Virus record (IMG/VR): IMGVR_UViG_3300010399_000060
Coordinates: 1-37,350 of that record
Length of the DNA: 37,350 nucleotides
Reading direction: 5' to 3' (one strand)
Origin: a virus
The notes beneath the pieces were generated by a model. The model worked only from the letters and a program-made list of their open reading frames with translations, did not search any database and had not been told where the DNA came from. A program made the translations under genes and the position numbers. Shown one piece after another: positions 6,233-12,682 of the stretch; the first letter of the stretch is position 1; each line of letters begins with the position of its first letter.

Positions 6233-6374
6233 TACGGCACGTCGAAATCCCGCCCATTTTCACGCCAAGTCTCATTCACGCCAACGACTTAGATCGCGTC
6301 CAAGCGATCAATGAGGCTGTGACAATACATGGTGTCACTCGCCTCGGACCCCCTCTCTCAGAATTCGTTAAGAC
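6233..6374. other. Short gap: recombinase-side dyad, otherwise nothing seen
   Basis: Between the membrane peptide (plus) and the second recombinase (minus). The only structure seen is the dyad at 6313-6345. No gene and no clear T-tailed terminator. Confidence 0.5.
6313..6345. promoter_or_regulatory. Dyad flanking the second recombinase, 3' side
   Basis: GTGACA and TGTCAC arms with an 8-nt spacer, extended outward by GAGGC and GCCTC. The 12-mer ggctgtgacaat (6315-6326) recurs at 7389-7400 on the far side of the gene. A 6-8-6 core with extended arms is of the size of a tyrosine recombinase crossover site; a repressor operator is the alternative. Confidence 0.45.
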
Positions 6375-7361
6375 TCATTCCTCGGCCAGAATCTTACGTA
6401 CTTTGCTTGCTTTGTCTTCAAGGTTGTCAATATAGACTTGGGTAGTCGTGGCGGAACGGTGCCGCGCATGAGCCTGAGTTGCGAACACGTCGCCTGCGCT
6501 CAGCTCCGCAAAGTGTGTGATCGACTGGTGACGGATTCCGTGGGGAGTGGGTAGCTTGCCTTTGATCCCCGCGGCGCGACCGATCGACTTCACCAGCTCG
6601 TAGATCGCGTTGCCGCTGAGTCGAGCCACTTCATCGGCCGCATGATCGCATCGGATGAAGAGCGGCCCGGGTTCCCGGCCGCGGACCTCGAGCCACGCTT
6701 CAAGCGCAGCACACGTCGGCGCTCCGACCACGTCGAGCAGCTCGCGATCGCCGCGGCCCTTGCCCATGATCGAAAGCCGCGCGGTCTCCGGATCCCAATG
6801 CGACACGTCGAGCTCGACAACCTCGGCGCGGCGCAAGCCCAGGTCGTAGAGCAACCGCAGAATGGCATAGTCACGCCGGCCCTGGTCTGTTCGAGCTGAC
6901 ACCTTGCGCGCGGCGGCTTCCATTCGCAACCAGCCCGACCGGCCCGGCCCGCGCGTATCACGATAGCTCTGTCCTTTCACGCTCTCGACTTCGATCAGCC
7001 AATCAATCACACCCATACGACGAGCCAGCTTCACAAGTCGGCCGAGCGTCGAGAGCTTTCGGTTGATCGTCGCTGGTGCCTGCCTGCGCTGTAGCATCTC
7101 GGCCTTGTAGCGCGTCACCCACGCGTTGCACTGACCGCTGCCGTCACCGAGCAGGGCGACCACGGCCGCGGCCGGCTCGGTGAAATTCATGCTCCTGGCC
7201 AGGTCGCGAATGTCGCTGATGCGACCTCGGCGGGTCGTTGGCTTCGTGGCGTCGGCCAGGAGCGCGGCGTACATATCCCAGAGCGACACTTTGGGAAAGC
7301 TGCTAACAGCGGGGATATCAGCAGAATCGGAGCGAGATAGGGGAATCAGGTCGTTGCTCAC
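6375..7361 (-). CDS. Tyrosine recombinase, second copy (Xer/integrase family)
   Basis: 328 residues from GTG 7361, chosen for GGAG 10 nt upstream and a promoter behind it; an ATG at 7448 would add 29 residues reaching over the promoter. The N-terminal half is a SAM-like core-binding region (PATINRKLSTLGRLVKLARR). The catalytic half shows Arg in GLRRAE (about 177), Lys in MGKGR (about 202), HGIR (274-277), the third-box HARHRS (298-302) and Tyr 310 in TTTQVYID, followed by a short tail, as in Xer-like enzymes. It shares no close stretch with the recombinase at 33668-34591. Roles could be excision, dimer resolution or inversion at the flanking dyads. Confidence 0.88.
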   Translation of the reverse strand: MSNDLIPLSRSDSADIPAVSSFPKVSLWDMYAALLADATKPTTRRGRISDIRDLARSMNFTEPAAAVVALLGDGSGQCNAWVTRYKAEMLQRRQAPATINRKLSTLGRLVKLARRMGVIDWLIEVESVKGQSYRDTRGPGRSGWLRMEAAARKVSARTDQGRRDYAILRLLYDLGLRRAEVVELDVSHWDPETARLSIMGKGRGDRELLDVVGAPTCAALEAWLEVRGREPGPLFIRCDHAADEVARLSGNAIYELVKSIGRAAGIKGKLPTPHGIRHQSITHFAELSAGDVFATQAHARHRSATTTQVYIDNLEDKASKVRKILAEE

Positions 7362-7388
7362 GATAGTGTGTCTCCGTATATTGGGTGG

Positions 7389-7416
7389 GGCTGTGACAAT
7401 GTTGATTATCACAGCC
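7389..7416. promoter_or_regulatory. 12-4-12 dyad over the recombinase promoter
   Basis: ggctgtgacaat-gttg-attatcacagcc: arms pair at 11 of 12 positions. The dyad covers the candidate -10 of the recombinase promoter, so a bound dimer would block it. The left arm is the same 12-mer as at 6315-6326. Confidence 0.6.
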
Positions 7417-7433
7417 AGGAGTCGAGCCGACAA
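7405..7433 (-). promoter_or_regulatory. Candidate promoter of the second recombinase
   Basis: Minus strand: TTGTCG (7433-7428), 17-nt spacer, GATAAT (7410-7405) preceded by TGT, about 45 nt upstream of GTG 7361. Confidence 0.55.
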
Positions 7434-7474
7434 CCGGCCCGGCGTCACTTCTTACGATCCTGTCAAAATGGATT

Positions 7475-7484
7475 GGTTATAACC
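7475..7484. promoter_or_regulatory. 10-bp palindrome between recombinase and sigma gene
   Basis: GGTTATAACC in the AT-rich part of the divergent gap (7460-7515). Nearby TTGACA (minus, 7466-7461) has no partner -10. The gap 7362-7552 holds the promoters of two divergent genes and no other gene that I can see. Confidence 0.35.
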
Positions 7485-7552
7485 GATGTGGCAAATTGGG
7501 ATATTAAGTAGATACATCGCGAGCAAGCACCTTCGAACATCGGGGTACGATC

Positions 7553-8104
7553 ATGACGGGCGTGCGCGGTTTGACGAACGAGCAGCGCGCGCTGGCCGAA
7601 CGGTATATCCCGCTCGCGCTCAAGCTCGCCTCACGCTTCGAGGGACGCTCCACATCGATCGACCCGGAGGACTTGCAGCAGGTCGCACTCACCGCGCTCT
7701 GTGAGGCCGCGGCCCGGTTCAGTCCCGAACGGGGCACATCACCGGCTCAGTTCTTTGGACCAGCGATCAAGGGGGCTCTCTCTGATTATGTGAGAGCTTC
7801 ATTCACTGACCGGATCCGGCTCTCGGACCGGCTGAGCGTGCTCGTCGAAAGCCCGTGCAACAACGTCGACGCCGTGGACTCTGCTGACGCGTTCGCCGCT
7901 CTCATCGAATCGGCCCCTCCTAAATATCAAGACTTGCTCTGGCTCGTCTTCGCTGTCGGCCTGACGCAAGCCGAGGTCGCCGGCAGGTTCGGGGTCACTC
8001 AACCTTACATCGCCAAGCTCTTACGTGAAGCGCTCATGTGTCTCGCGGGCGAGGCCGTTGTGCGTTATCACCCTGGATTCTTCCAACGCGCCAAGCATGC
8101 CTAG
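7553..8104 (+). CDS. Phage-encoded sigma-70-family RNA polymerase sigma factor
   Basis: 183 residues. Region 2 (about 8-85) is clear: ALAERYIPLALKLASRFEG, DPEDLQQVALTALCEAAARF, SPERG, FGPAIKGALSDYVRA, the -10 recognition and core-binding helices. Region 4 (about 120-175) has a helix-turn-helix in GLTQAEVAGRFGVTQPYIAK. There is no region 1.1 and region 3 is short, so it is a small alternative sigma. Placed at the head of the rightward block that runs into the structural genes, it probably directs host polymerase to late promoters. Start at ATG 7553 has a weak ribosome site. The 3' end overlaps the next gene by 8 nt. Confidence 0.88.
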   Translation: MTGVRGLTNEQRALAERYIPLALKLASRFEGRSTSIDPEDLQQVALTALCEAAARFSPERGTSPAQFFGPAIKGALSDYVRASFTDRIRLSDRLSVLVESPCNNVDAVDSADAFAALIESAPPKYQDLLWLVFAVGLTQAEVAGRFGVTQPYIAKLLREALMCLAGEAVVRYHPGFFQRAKHA

Positions 8105-8282
8105 GAAGTCGAACGTTTATGTGTCGCTCTACGGAGGGACACGCCGCATGGCCTGCAAAGAAGCCTGGGCGGCGAAGTTTGCTTACTTCGCATGGGCAGG
8201 ACAGACGTTCTTTTGCCTGGGCAATGGCGACTCTGACGACGATTGGTTCGAGTGTGGCCCTGATACCAAGGATCTTGCATGA
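8097..8282 (+). CDS. Small hypothetical protein between sigma factor and protease
   Basis: 61 residues from ATG 8097, overlapping the sigma stop by 8 nt; ATG 8148 behind GGAGG is an alternative giving 44 residues. Aromatic-rich centre (AAKFAYFAWAGQTFFCLGNG) and acidic end. Overlaps the protease start as ATGA. No family recognised. Position suggests a partner or inhibitor of the protease, but nothing in the sequence proves it. Confidence 0.55.
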   Translation: MPRKSNVYVSLYGGTRRMACKEAWAAKFAYFAWAGQTFFCLGNGDSDDDWFECGPDTKDLA

Positions 8283-8806
8283 CCGGAGTTTGGCCGATCC
8301 GCGACTTCACCGTGCAGCTCGACACGACGGGGCTCGTCGCCTCGGACATCGCGGCCATCGACGGGCCGCTCAATCGCGTGTTCGCGGCCTGGTCGGGAGT
8401 ATGCGGCGTCAGCTTCAGACCGCCGGCAGATCCCGCATGGTCACCAACTAATCTGGTGATTCGCTTCGTCACTGATCTCCGCAGTGACCCCACTGTCGCC
8501 AATGCCGACGCCCAGGCCGGCGCATGGCTCAATGGTTACGAGCTGGGCCTGACCGACGAGCCGCTCAATGTCGGGCCGGATTCCACGCTCGTCATGCGGC
8601 TTAACACGAGCCCTGTCGGCGGGTACACCGATGAGAAGCTCTATCAGGTCATCCTGCACGAGCTCGGCCACTTCCTCGGCCTCGATCACTGCGACACCGA
8701 TGAGCCGAGCTGCATGAGCGCCACGCTCGACGAGCGCGTCACGGCTCCGCAGCCGTGGGAGATCGTGCAGGTTCAGACGGCCTATGGCCCTCCGAGGAGC
8801 GAATGA
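8279..8806 (+). CDS. Matrixin-like zinc metalloprotease (metzincin)
   Basis: 175 residues. HELGHFLGLDH at about 127-137 is the complete metzincin HExxHxxGxxH zinc motif, and SCMSATL at 144-150 gives the Met-turn (Met 146), so the active site is intact and of the matrixin/M10-like type. No signal peptide, prodomain or Cys-switch is visible; the N-terminal part starts directly with beta-rich RDFTVQLDTTG. It is coupled by ATGA overlaps on both sides in a cassette after the sigma factor. In a phage it could act on virion maturation, on host surface protein during entry, or in lysis. No canonical endolysin is seen elsewhere. Confidence 0.85.
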   Translation: MTGVWPIRDFTVQLDTTGLVASDIAAIDGPLNRVFAAWSGVCGVSFRPPADPAWSPTNLVIRFVTDLRSDPTVANADAQAGAWLNGYELGLTDEPLNVGPDSTLVMRLNTSPVGGYTDEKLYQVILHELGHFLGLDHCDTDEPSCMSATLDERVTAPQPWEIVQVQTAYGPPRSE

Positions 8807-9075
8807 AGAGACACCTTGAGCTGCCCCCGTCTCAGCGGCCGTATGCGAGGCCGATCCTTCCGGACGACGTCAACGACAAGCCTCGTCCCACCGTGTCCAA
8901 GCCCGCCGGTCTGAGGACAGTGGCGGTGGACTCGACGTTCCAGCTCTGCCCCGTCGCGGGCACGCTGGCCTCAACGACGCATTGGCAGGCCCCGGAACCG
9001 GGGCTTTACCTGGTGACTGTGACGGTCACCAAACTACCGACGACAGAGACGCCCAACGAAAGGCCCTCAGCGTGA
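8803..9075 (+). CDS. Small Pro-rich hypothetical protein
   Basis: 90 residues. ATG 8803 overlaps the protease stop (ATGA). The N-terminal half is Pro/Arg-rich (PPSQRPYARPILPDDV). The C-terminal half is a predicted beta-sandwich-like strand set (VDSTFQLCPVAG, then HWQAPEPGLYLVTVTVTKL). Possibly a structural or immunoglobulin-like small domain. No family recognised. Confidence 0.6.
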   Translation: MKRHLELPPSQRPYARPILPDDVNDKPRPTVSKPAGLRTVAVDSTFQLCPVAGTLASTTHWQAPEPGLYLVTVTVTKLPTTETPNERPSA

Positions 9076-9275
9076 ACGCTCTGCTCTTGATCGCCGTCCC
9101 GTTGTTGCATGCCGAGCTGTCGACCGGAGCGCCCGGAGACGTTGCCGTGAAGGCCGTGCTGAATCAGCTCGAAGGGCGGATCAAGCATCCGCTCGTGAAG
9201 ACGATCGTGACCGAAGTGCTCAATGGCATCGTCGCCGCGGAAGAGAAGCTCGTCGACGCGCTCCCGGGCGTCTAA
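9072..9275 (+). CDS. Small protein with hydrophobic N-terminus
   Basis: 67 residues. GTG 9072 overlaps the previous stop (GTGA). The first 15 residues (NALLLIAVPLLHAELS) are a short signal-like or anchor segment. The rest is an amphipathic helix region (DVAVKAVLNQLEGRIKHPLV, then ILNGIVAAEEKLVDALPGV-like helices). It could be exported or membrane-peripheral. It sits between the protease cassette and the two-span membrane protein; a lysis-related role is only a contextual guess. Confidence 0.5.
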   Translation: MNALLLIAVPLLHAELSTGAPGDVAVKAVLNQLEGRIKHPLVKTIVTEVLNGIVAAEEKLVDALPGV

Positions 9276-9292
9276 CCCGAACAGCCGCAACC

Positions 9293-9658
9293 ATGCGCGA
9301 GGAACCGACTCTCATCGAGTTCCCGAAGCAAAGCCTTGATCAAAGCATCAGGGCCGTGGGATCGCGATCCATGCACAACTTTGATTCCGGTCTCTTCGGG
9401 GGGTCTGTGGCCAGTGCCATGTGCGGACTGTTCGCCGAGGTTTCCGGTGCGCCCCCGCAAGTGACGTGGGCATTCGTCGTGCTCAGCGGGATCGGCGGGA
9501 TGACCGTCGCCGCGCGGATCGTCGGCGCGGTCGCGCTGAAGTGGCTGGACGTCGAGCTGTCCCGGTTCGAGGTCGCCAAGCATCGCGGGGAGAATCAGGC
9601 GCTCAAGGCCGAGCTCGAAACGCTCCGCTCGGTGCGCTTCAGTCAGAGCCAGAATTGA
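9293..9658 (+). CDS. Holin-like membrane protein with C-terminal coiled coil
   Basis: 121 residues. Two hydrophobic stretches: about 35-50 (GGSVASAMCGLFAEVSG) and 57-85 (VTWAFVVLSGIGGMTVAARI and on to VGAVALKWL). A charged helix follows (RFEVAKHRGENQALKAELET), likely a short coiled coil. Size and two-span build fit many holins, but holins share little sequence, so this is a context call. The neighbouring zinc protease and the absence of an endolysin elsewhere make the cassette a lysis candidate. Confidence 0.6.
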   Translation: MREEPTLIEFPKQSLDQSIRAVGSRSMHNFDSGLFGGSVASAMCGLFAEVSGAPPQVTWAFVVLSGIGGMTVAARIVGAVALKWLDVELSRFEVAKHRGENQALKAELETLRSVRFSQSQN

Positions 9659-9666
9659 GGGTGTGA

Positions 9667-10158
9667 ATGTCGGGTTCGTCGCTGGTGATGGAGCAATATG
9701 ACCGCATCGAAAAGGCCCTGGTCGCTTCGAACGGGGTCATGACCGATGAGGTGATGGAGCTCGTCCGGGAGGTCGACCTGGTCGCCGGCATCAAGGCCGA
9801 CGGCCTGGTCGCGCTGATGAAGACGGCCGAGGACGAAGCGCAGCGCTGGAAGCGCGAAGCGGCTGAGTATACGGCCCTGCAACGGGCTGCCGAGGCTCGG
9901 GCCGAGTCGATTAAGGCCGCGCTCAAGCAACGGATGGAGGCCGAGCAGCTCGACAAGATCGAGGGGCCGCGATACGGCGTGTCGCTCTGCGATAGCCCCG
10001 TGTCGATCAAGTGGCCGGGCAAGCCCGACGAGCTGCCGATGTACATGCAACGCATGAAAGTCGAGCTCGACACGGCCCTGGCCAGGTCGCTCTACAACGC
10101 GGGCAAGCTCCCCAGTGGTTTCACCGTCGAGCGCGGTAAGCATCTCAGGATCATGTGA
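9667..10158 (+). CDS. Siphovirus Gp157-like protein
   Basis: 163 residues. Matches what I know of the Gp157 family: a long helical first part (DEAQRWKREAAEYTALQRAA, EARAESIKAALKQRMEAEQL), then the conserved-looking KIEGPRYGVSLCDSPVSI and a C-terminal VERGKHLRIM. The family is named from Streptococcus siphoviruses. A role in phage resistance or replication has been suggested, but it is not well established. Here it stands just before the packaging genes, 8 nt after the membrane-protein stop. Confidence 0.8.
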   Translation: MSGSSLVMEQYDRIEKALVASNGVMTDEVMELVREVDLVAGIKADGLVALMKTAEDEAQRWKREAAEYTALQRAAEARAESIKAALKQRMEAEQLDKIEGPRYGVSLCDSPVSIKWPGKPDELPMYMQRMKVELDTALARSLYNAGKLPSGFTVERGKHLRIM

Positions 10159-10167
10159 TGAGCTGCC

Positions 10168-10626
10168 ATGAAGTGGAATCCGTTCCGGCGGGAAGAGCCG
10201 AAGCCGGCGCCTCCCCCGGAGCCAACGCCGGCGCCTCCAGCCGAAGAGCCGGGAAAGCGGAAGCCGCCCCCCCAGCTCGCGAAGTGGTGCTTCCGGCCTG
10301 GCCAATCGGGCAACCCCAGCGGCCGGCCCAAGGGTCGCACGATCACCTCCGAGCTGGCCGAGCTCCTCGACCAGGTCGACGACCAGGGCGAGACCGTCCG
10401 GGCGCTGCTGGCCAAGCAGCTCGTGACGCTGAGCTTCCGCGATTTGAAGGCACTGAAGCTCCTGCTCGATCGAACTTACGGCCGCGTTCCCGCGGCTGAC
10501 ACGCACGACAACCGAGGAACCCTGGCCGAGGCGATCGCCGAGGCCGAGGCCGCACTGAGAGAGACCGAGGATCCGACACCGCAATGCGACGATTCAGCTT
10601 CCGACGGTGCCTTGCTACAGCCCTAA
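10168..10626 (+). CDS. DUF5681-type protein, candidate terminase small subunit
   Basis: 152 residues. The N-terminus is a Pro-rich linker (PAPPPEPTPAPPAEEPGKRK) followed at about 43-57 by FRPGQSGNPSGRPKG, the signature of DUF5681. A helical domain follows (SELAELLDQVDD, ETVRALLAKQLVTLSFRDLK, LKLLLDRTYGRVP). DUF5681 proteins lie immediately before the large terminase gene in many phages and are thought to serve as small terminase or DNA-recognition subunit. Order here (this gene, then the ATPase) fits. Confidence 0.75.
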   Translation: MKWNPFRREEPKPAPPPEPTPAPPAEEPGKRKPPPQLAKWCFRPGQSGNPSGRPKGRTITSELAELLDQVDDQGETVRALLAKQLVTLSFRDLKALKLLLDRTYGRVPAADTHDNRGTLAEAIAEAEAALRETEDPTPQCDDSASDGALLQP

Positions 10627-10673
10627 TCGCGACCGGCCTGGTCTTGCTGGCCGAGGTCGTTTTCGGTGCATCC

Positions 10674-12053
10674 ATGCCCAGCGAAAATGAGCGGCTACAG
10701 TCGCTATGGCAGTCGTGCCGCAACGATCACGACAAGTTCAACTCGGTCATCCTGGGCCGGGGGAAGTATTGGGCGAGGCAGCGCGAGATTTGTGAGTCGG
10801 TGCGGAAGTATCCGACGACTCTGGTACCGGCCGGGAACATGGTCGGCAAGAGCTTCGTCGGCGCAGGCCTCGTTCATTCGTTCCTTTACTCCAATCCGGG
10901 AGCGATGGTCCTATGCACGGCCCCCAGTCAGACTCAGCTCGAGGAAGTGCTATGGAAGGAAGTGGAGCGAGCGTTCAAGGGGAGTCGCATTCCCCTGGGC
11001 GGCCGGATGCTCAAGGATCCGCTCAAGATCGACCTGGGCGGCGGCTGGGAAGCGCTGGCGTATAGCACGACGCGTACCGAGCGGCTTTCGGGTCACCACC
11101 GCGGAGAAATGCTGGCCGTCATTGATGAGGCATCCGGCGTTGAGGCCCCGATCTTCGAGGCCATCGACAGTTGCGACCCGTCCCGCCAGCTCTTGCCAGG
11201 AAACCCCTTACGCCCTGATGGCGTGTTCTACGAGCGCTGTCTTGCGGCCCCCGAGAATCCGCTCTCGAACCTGATTCGTATCAGCTCGCTCGAATCGCCG
11301 GATATCCATCTCGAGCGCTCGCCCCGTGGCCTGGCCAATAAGGGTTGGCTGGAGAAGAACCGCAACGACTACGGTGAGAACTCCATTTGGTGGCTGAGTC
11401 ACGTCCTGGCCGAGTTCCCCGACTCCGCGAGTGATACCGTCCTGCCATGGAGCTGGCTTGAGCTGGCATCGCAGGCGATCCATGTGCCGTGCGGGCCCAA
11501 CCGAATGGCGATCGACCTGGCCGAGGGCAACGCGGGCGCGAAGAGCGTGATTGCCGTGGGCGATGACAACGGTCTCCGCTCGCTCAAGTGGTCGAACATG
11601 TGGAACTTCGAGGCGACTGCCACGCAAGCGGCCCTGATGGTCCAGCGCTGGAACATCGAACACTTCCGCGTGAGCTGGGACGTCGCCGGCATCGGTGCGG
11701 ACTTCGGCAATCGGCTCGAAACGGCCGGCATCATTGGAGCTCGCCCCTACCGCGGGGGTCATGAGGGCGGCAAGAAGTTCGGCAATCTCCGCTCAGCAGC
11801 CGCTTGGCGATTCCGGCAGCGCCTCGACCCTCAGCGTCAAGTGCTCTCTGCCGGCGGTGTCTGGATACCGCAAGCTCCGTACGCGATTCGCGCCGACTGG
11901 TTAGCCATCATGCGGCGCGAGCTTCAGGGCCTGCGATACGAGCAAGACAAGTTCGGGCGAATCTGCCTCGAGGAGAAGGAGAAGTTCTCGGAACGGCTTA
12001 AACATTCACCTGACTTTGCAGACACGATGGGTCAATTGTTCGCCTACGCATGA
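10674..12053 (+). CDS. Terminase large subunit
   Basis: 459 residues from ATG 10674. An in-frame ATG at 10584 would add a hydrophobic 30-residue leader that overlaps the previous gene and is out of character for terminases. ATPase domain: Walker A GNMVGKS at about 54-60, Walker B MLAVIDEASG with Asp-Glu at about 151-152. The C-terminal RNase H-like nuclease has acidic positions in RMAIDLAEGN, VSWDVAGIGADF and HSPDFADTM. It pumps DNA into the prohead and cuts the concatemer. No strong ribosome site at either start, so the start is the uncertain part. Confidence 0.92.
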   Translation: MPSENERLQSLWQSCRNDHDKFNSVILGRGKYWARQREICESVRKYPTTLVPAGNMVGKSFVGAGLVHSFLYSNPGAMVLCTAPSQTQLEEVLWKEVERAFKGSRIPLGGRMLKDPLKIDLGGGWEALAYSTTRTERLSGHHRGEMLAVIDEASGVEAPIFEAIDSCDPSRQLLPGNPLRPDGVFYERCLAAPENPLSNLIRISSLESPDIHLERSPRGLANKGWLEKNRNDYGENSIWWLSHVLAEFPDSASDTVLPWSWLELASQAIHVPCGPNRMAIDLAEGNAGAKSVIAVGDDNGLRSLKWSNMWNFEATATQAALMVQRWNIEHFRVSWDVAGIGADFGNRLETAGIIGARPYRGGHEGGKKFGNLRSAAAWRFRQRLDPQRQVLSAGGVWIPQAPYAIRADWLAIMRRELQGLRYEQDKFGRICLEEKEKFSERLKHSPDFADTMGQLFAYA

Positions 12054-12104
12054 GTAGGTCGCCGGGTGTCAGCGGTTCGATTAACCACCTTTAGCGAGGC
12101 AATC

Positions 12105-12137
12105 ATGGCCAAGAAGAAAAAGAAGGGCTGCAAGTGA
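12105..12137 (+). CDS. 10-residue Lys-rich leader peptide (candidate)
   Basis: MAKKKKKGCK, preceded by GAGG at 4 nt spacing. Its TGA overlaps the GTG start of the coiled-coil gene (GTGA), so translating it would deliver ribosomes onto that start. A run of Lys codons (AAG AAG AAA AAG AAG) is also a potential pause or slippage site. Either a genuine micropeptide or a coupling device; only position and ribosome site support it. Confidence 0.45.
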   Translation: MAKKKKKGCK

Positions 12138-12679
12138 TCAATCTCGAACGAAAGCAAGGGCTCTACTCCTACTCTCTCGACGTTGGTCGGGATGTGGAGT
12201 CGTTCGTCTTGCTTACGTCGCCGTCCGCCGAGGCCATCGAGTTCGTCTGTGGCCTTGGTGACGAACTGGGCAAGCTCGAAGAGAGCAACGCCCACTTGCA
12301 GAAGGTTGTCGCGGAGCTCCGAGGCTTTAGTCGGGACAAAGACCGGCATGAAGCGGCTCTCGAAGCTGCCGTCAAGCGGATCAGTGAAGACGTCCGCAAC
12401 CGGCAGGAGCGGATCGAGGCGCTGGAACGCGATAACGCGCGGCTTCAGATCGACAACGATGGTCTGCGGATCCGGGTCAAGGGCCTGGCCAGCAACGAAG
12501 AGCTAAGGAGCCAGCTCAGCGAATGCAAAAAGCAGCTTTGCATCACGGGAGAGCGAGCAAAGCTCTATCTCCGCGAGCGCGATGAGGCCAGCGAGAAACT
12601 GGACTGCATCCGCGGCCGGCTCAACGACGTGCGTGAGGCCCGCAAAGCGCTGAGAGAAGCGATCGAGGACGACGAGTAA
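12134..12679 (+). CDS. Long coiled-coil protein between terminase and portal
   Basis: 181 residues. GTG 12134 overlaps the micropeptide stop. The first 45 residues are globular (YSYSLDVGRDVESFVLLTSP). From about 50 on, nearly continuous charged heptads (LEESNAHLQKVVAELRG, RQERIEALERDNARLQID, LREAIEDDE) predict a coiled coil of about 120 residues. Terminase and portal genes are usually adjacent, so an inserted coiled-coil protein is unusual. It could assist packaging or be internal to the head. No family recognised. Confidence 0.7.
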   Translation: MINLERKQGLYSYSLDVGRDVESFVLLTSPSAEAIEFVCGLGDELGKLEESNAHLQKVVAELRGFSRDKDRHEAALEAAVKRISEDVRNRQERIEALERDNARLQIDNDGLRIRVKGLASNEELRSQLSECKKQLCITGERAKLYLRERDEASEKLDCIRGRLNDVREARKALREAIEDDE

Positions 12680-12682
12680 CCC

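Noticed and set aside
7461-7466. Perfect TTGACA on the minus strand as integrase -35
   Set aside because: No -10-like hexamer 15-19 nt downstream; the TTGTCG/GATAAT pair at 7433-7405 fits better.
10584-10673. Terminase with a 30-residue hydrophobic N-terminus
   Set aside because: Overlaps the DUF5681 gene and gives a membrane-like leader foreign to terminases; kept as an alternative start only.
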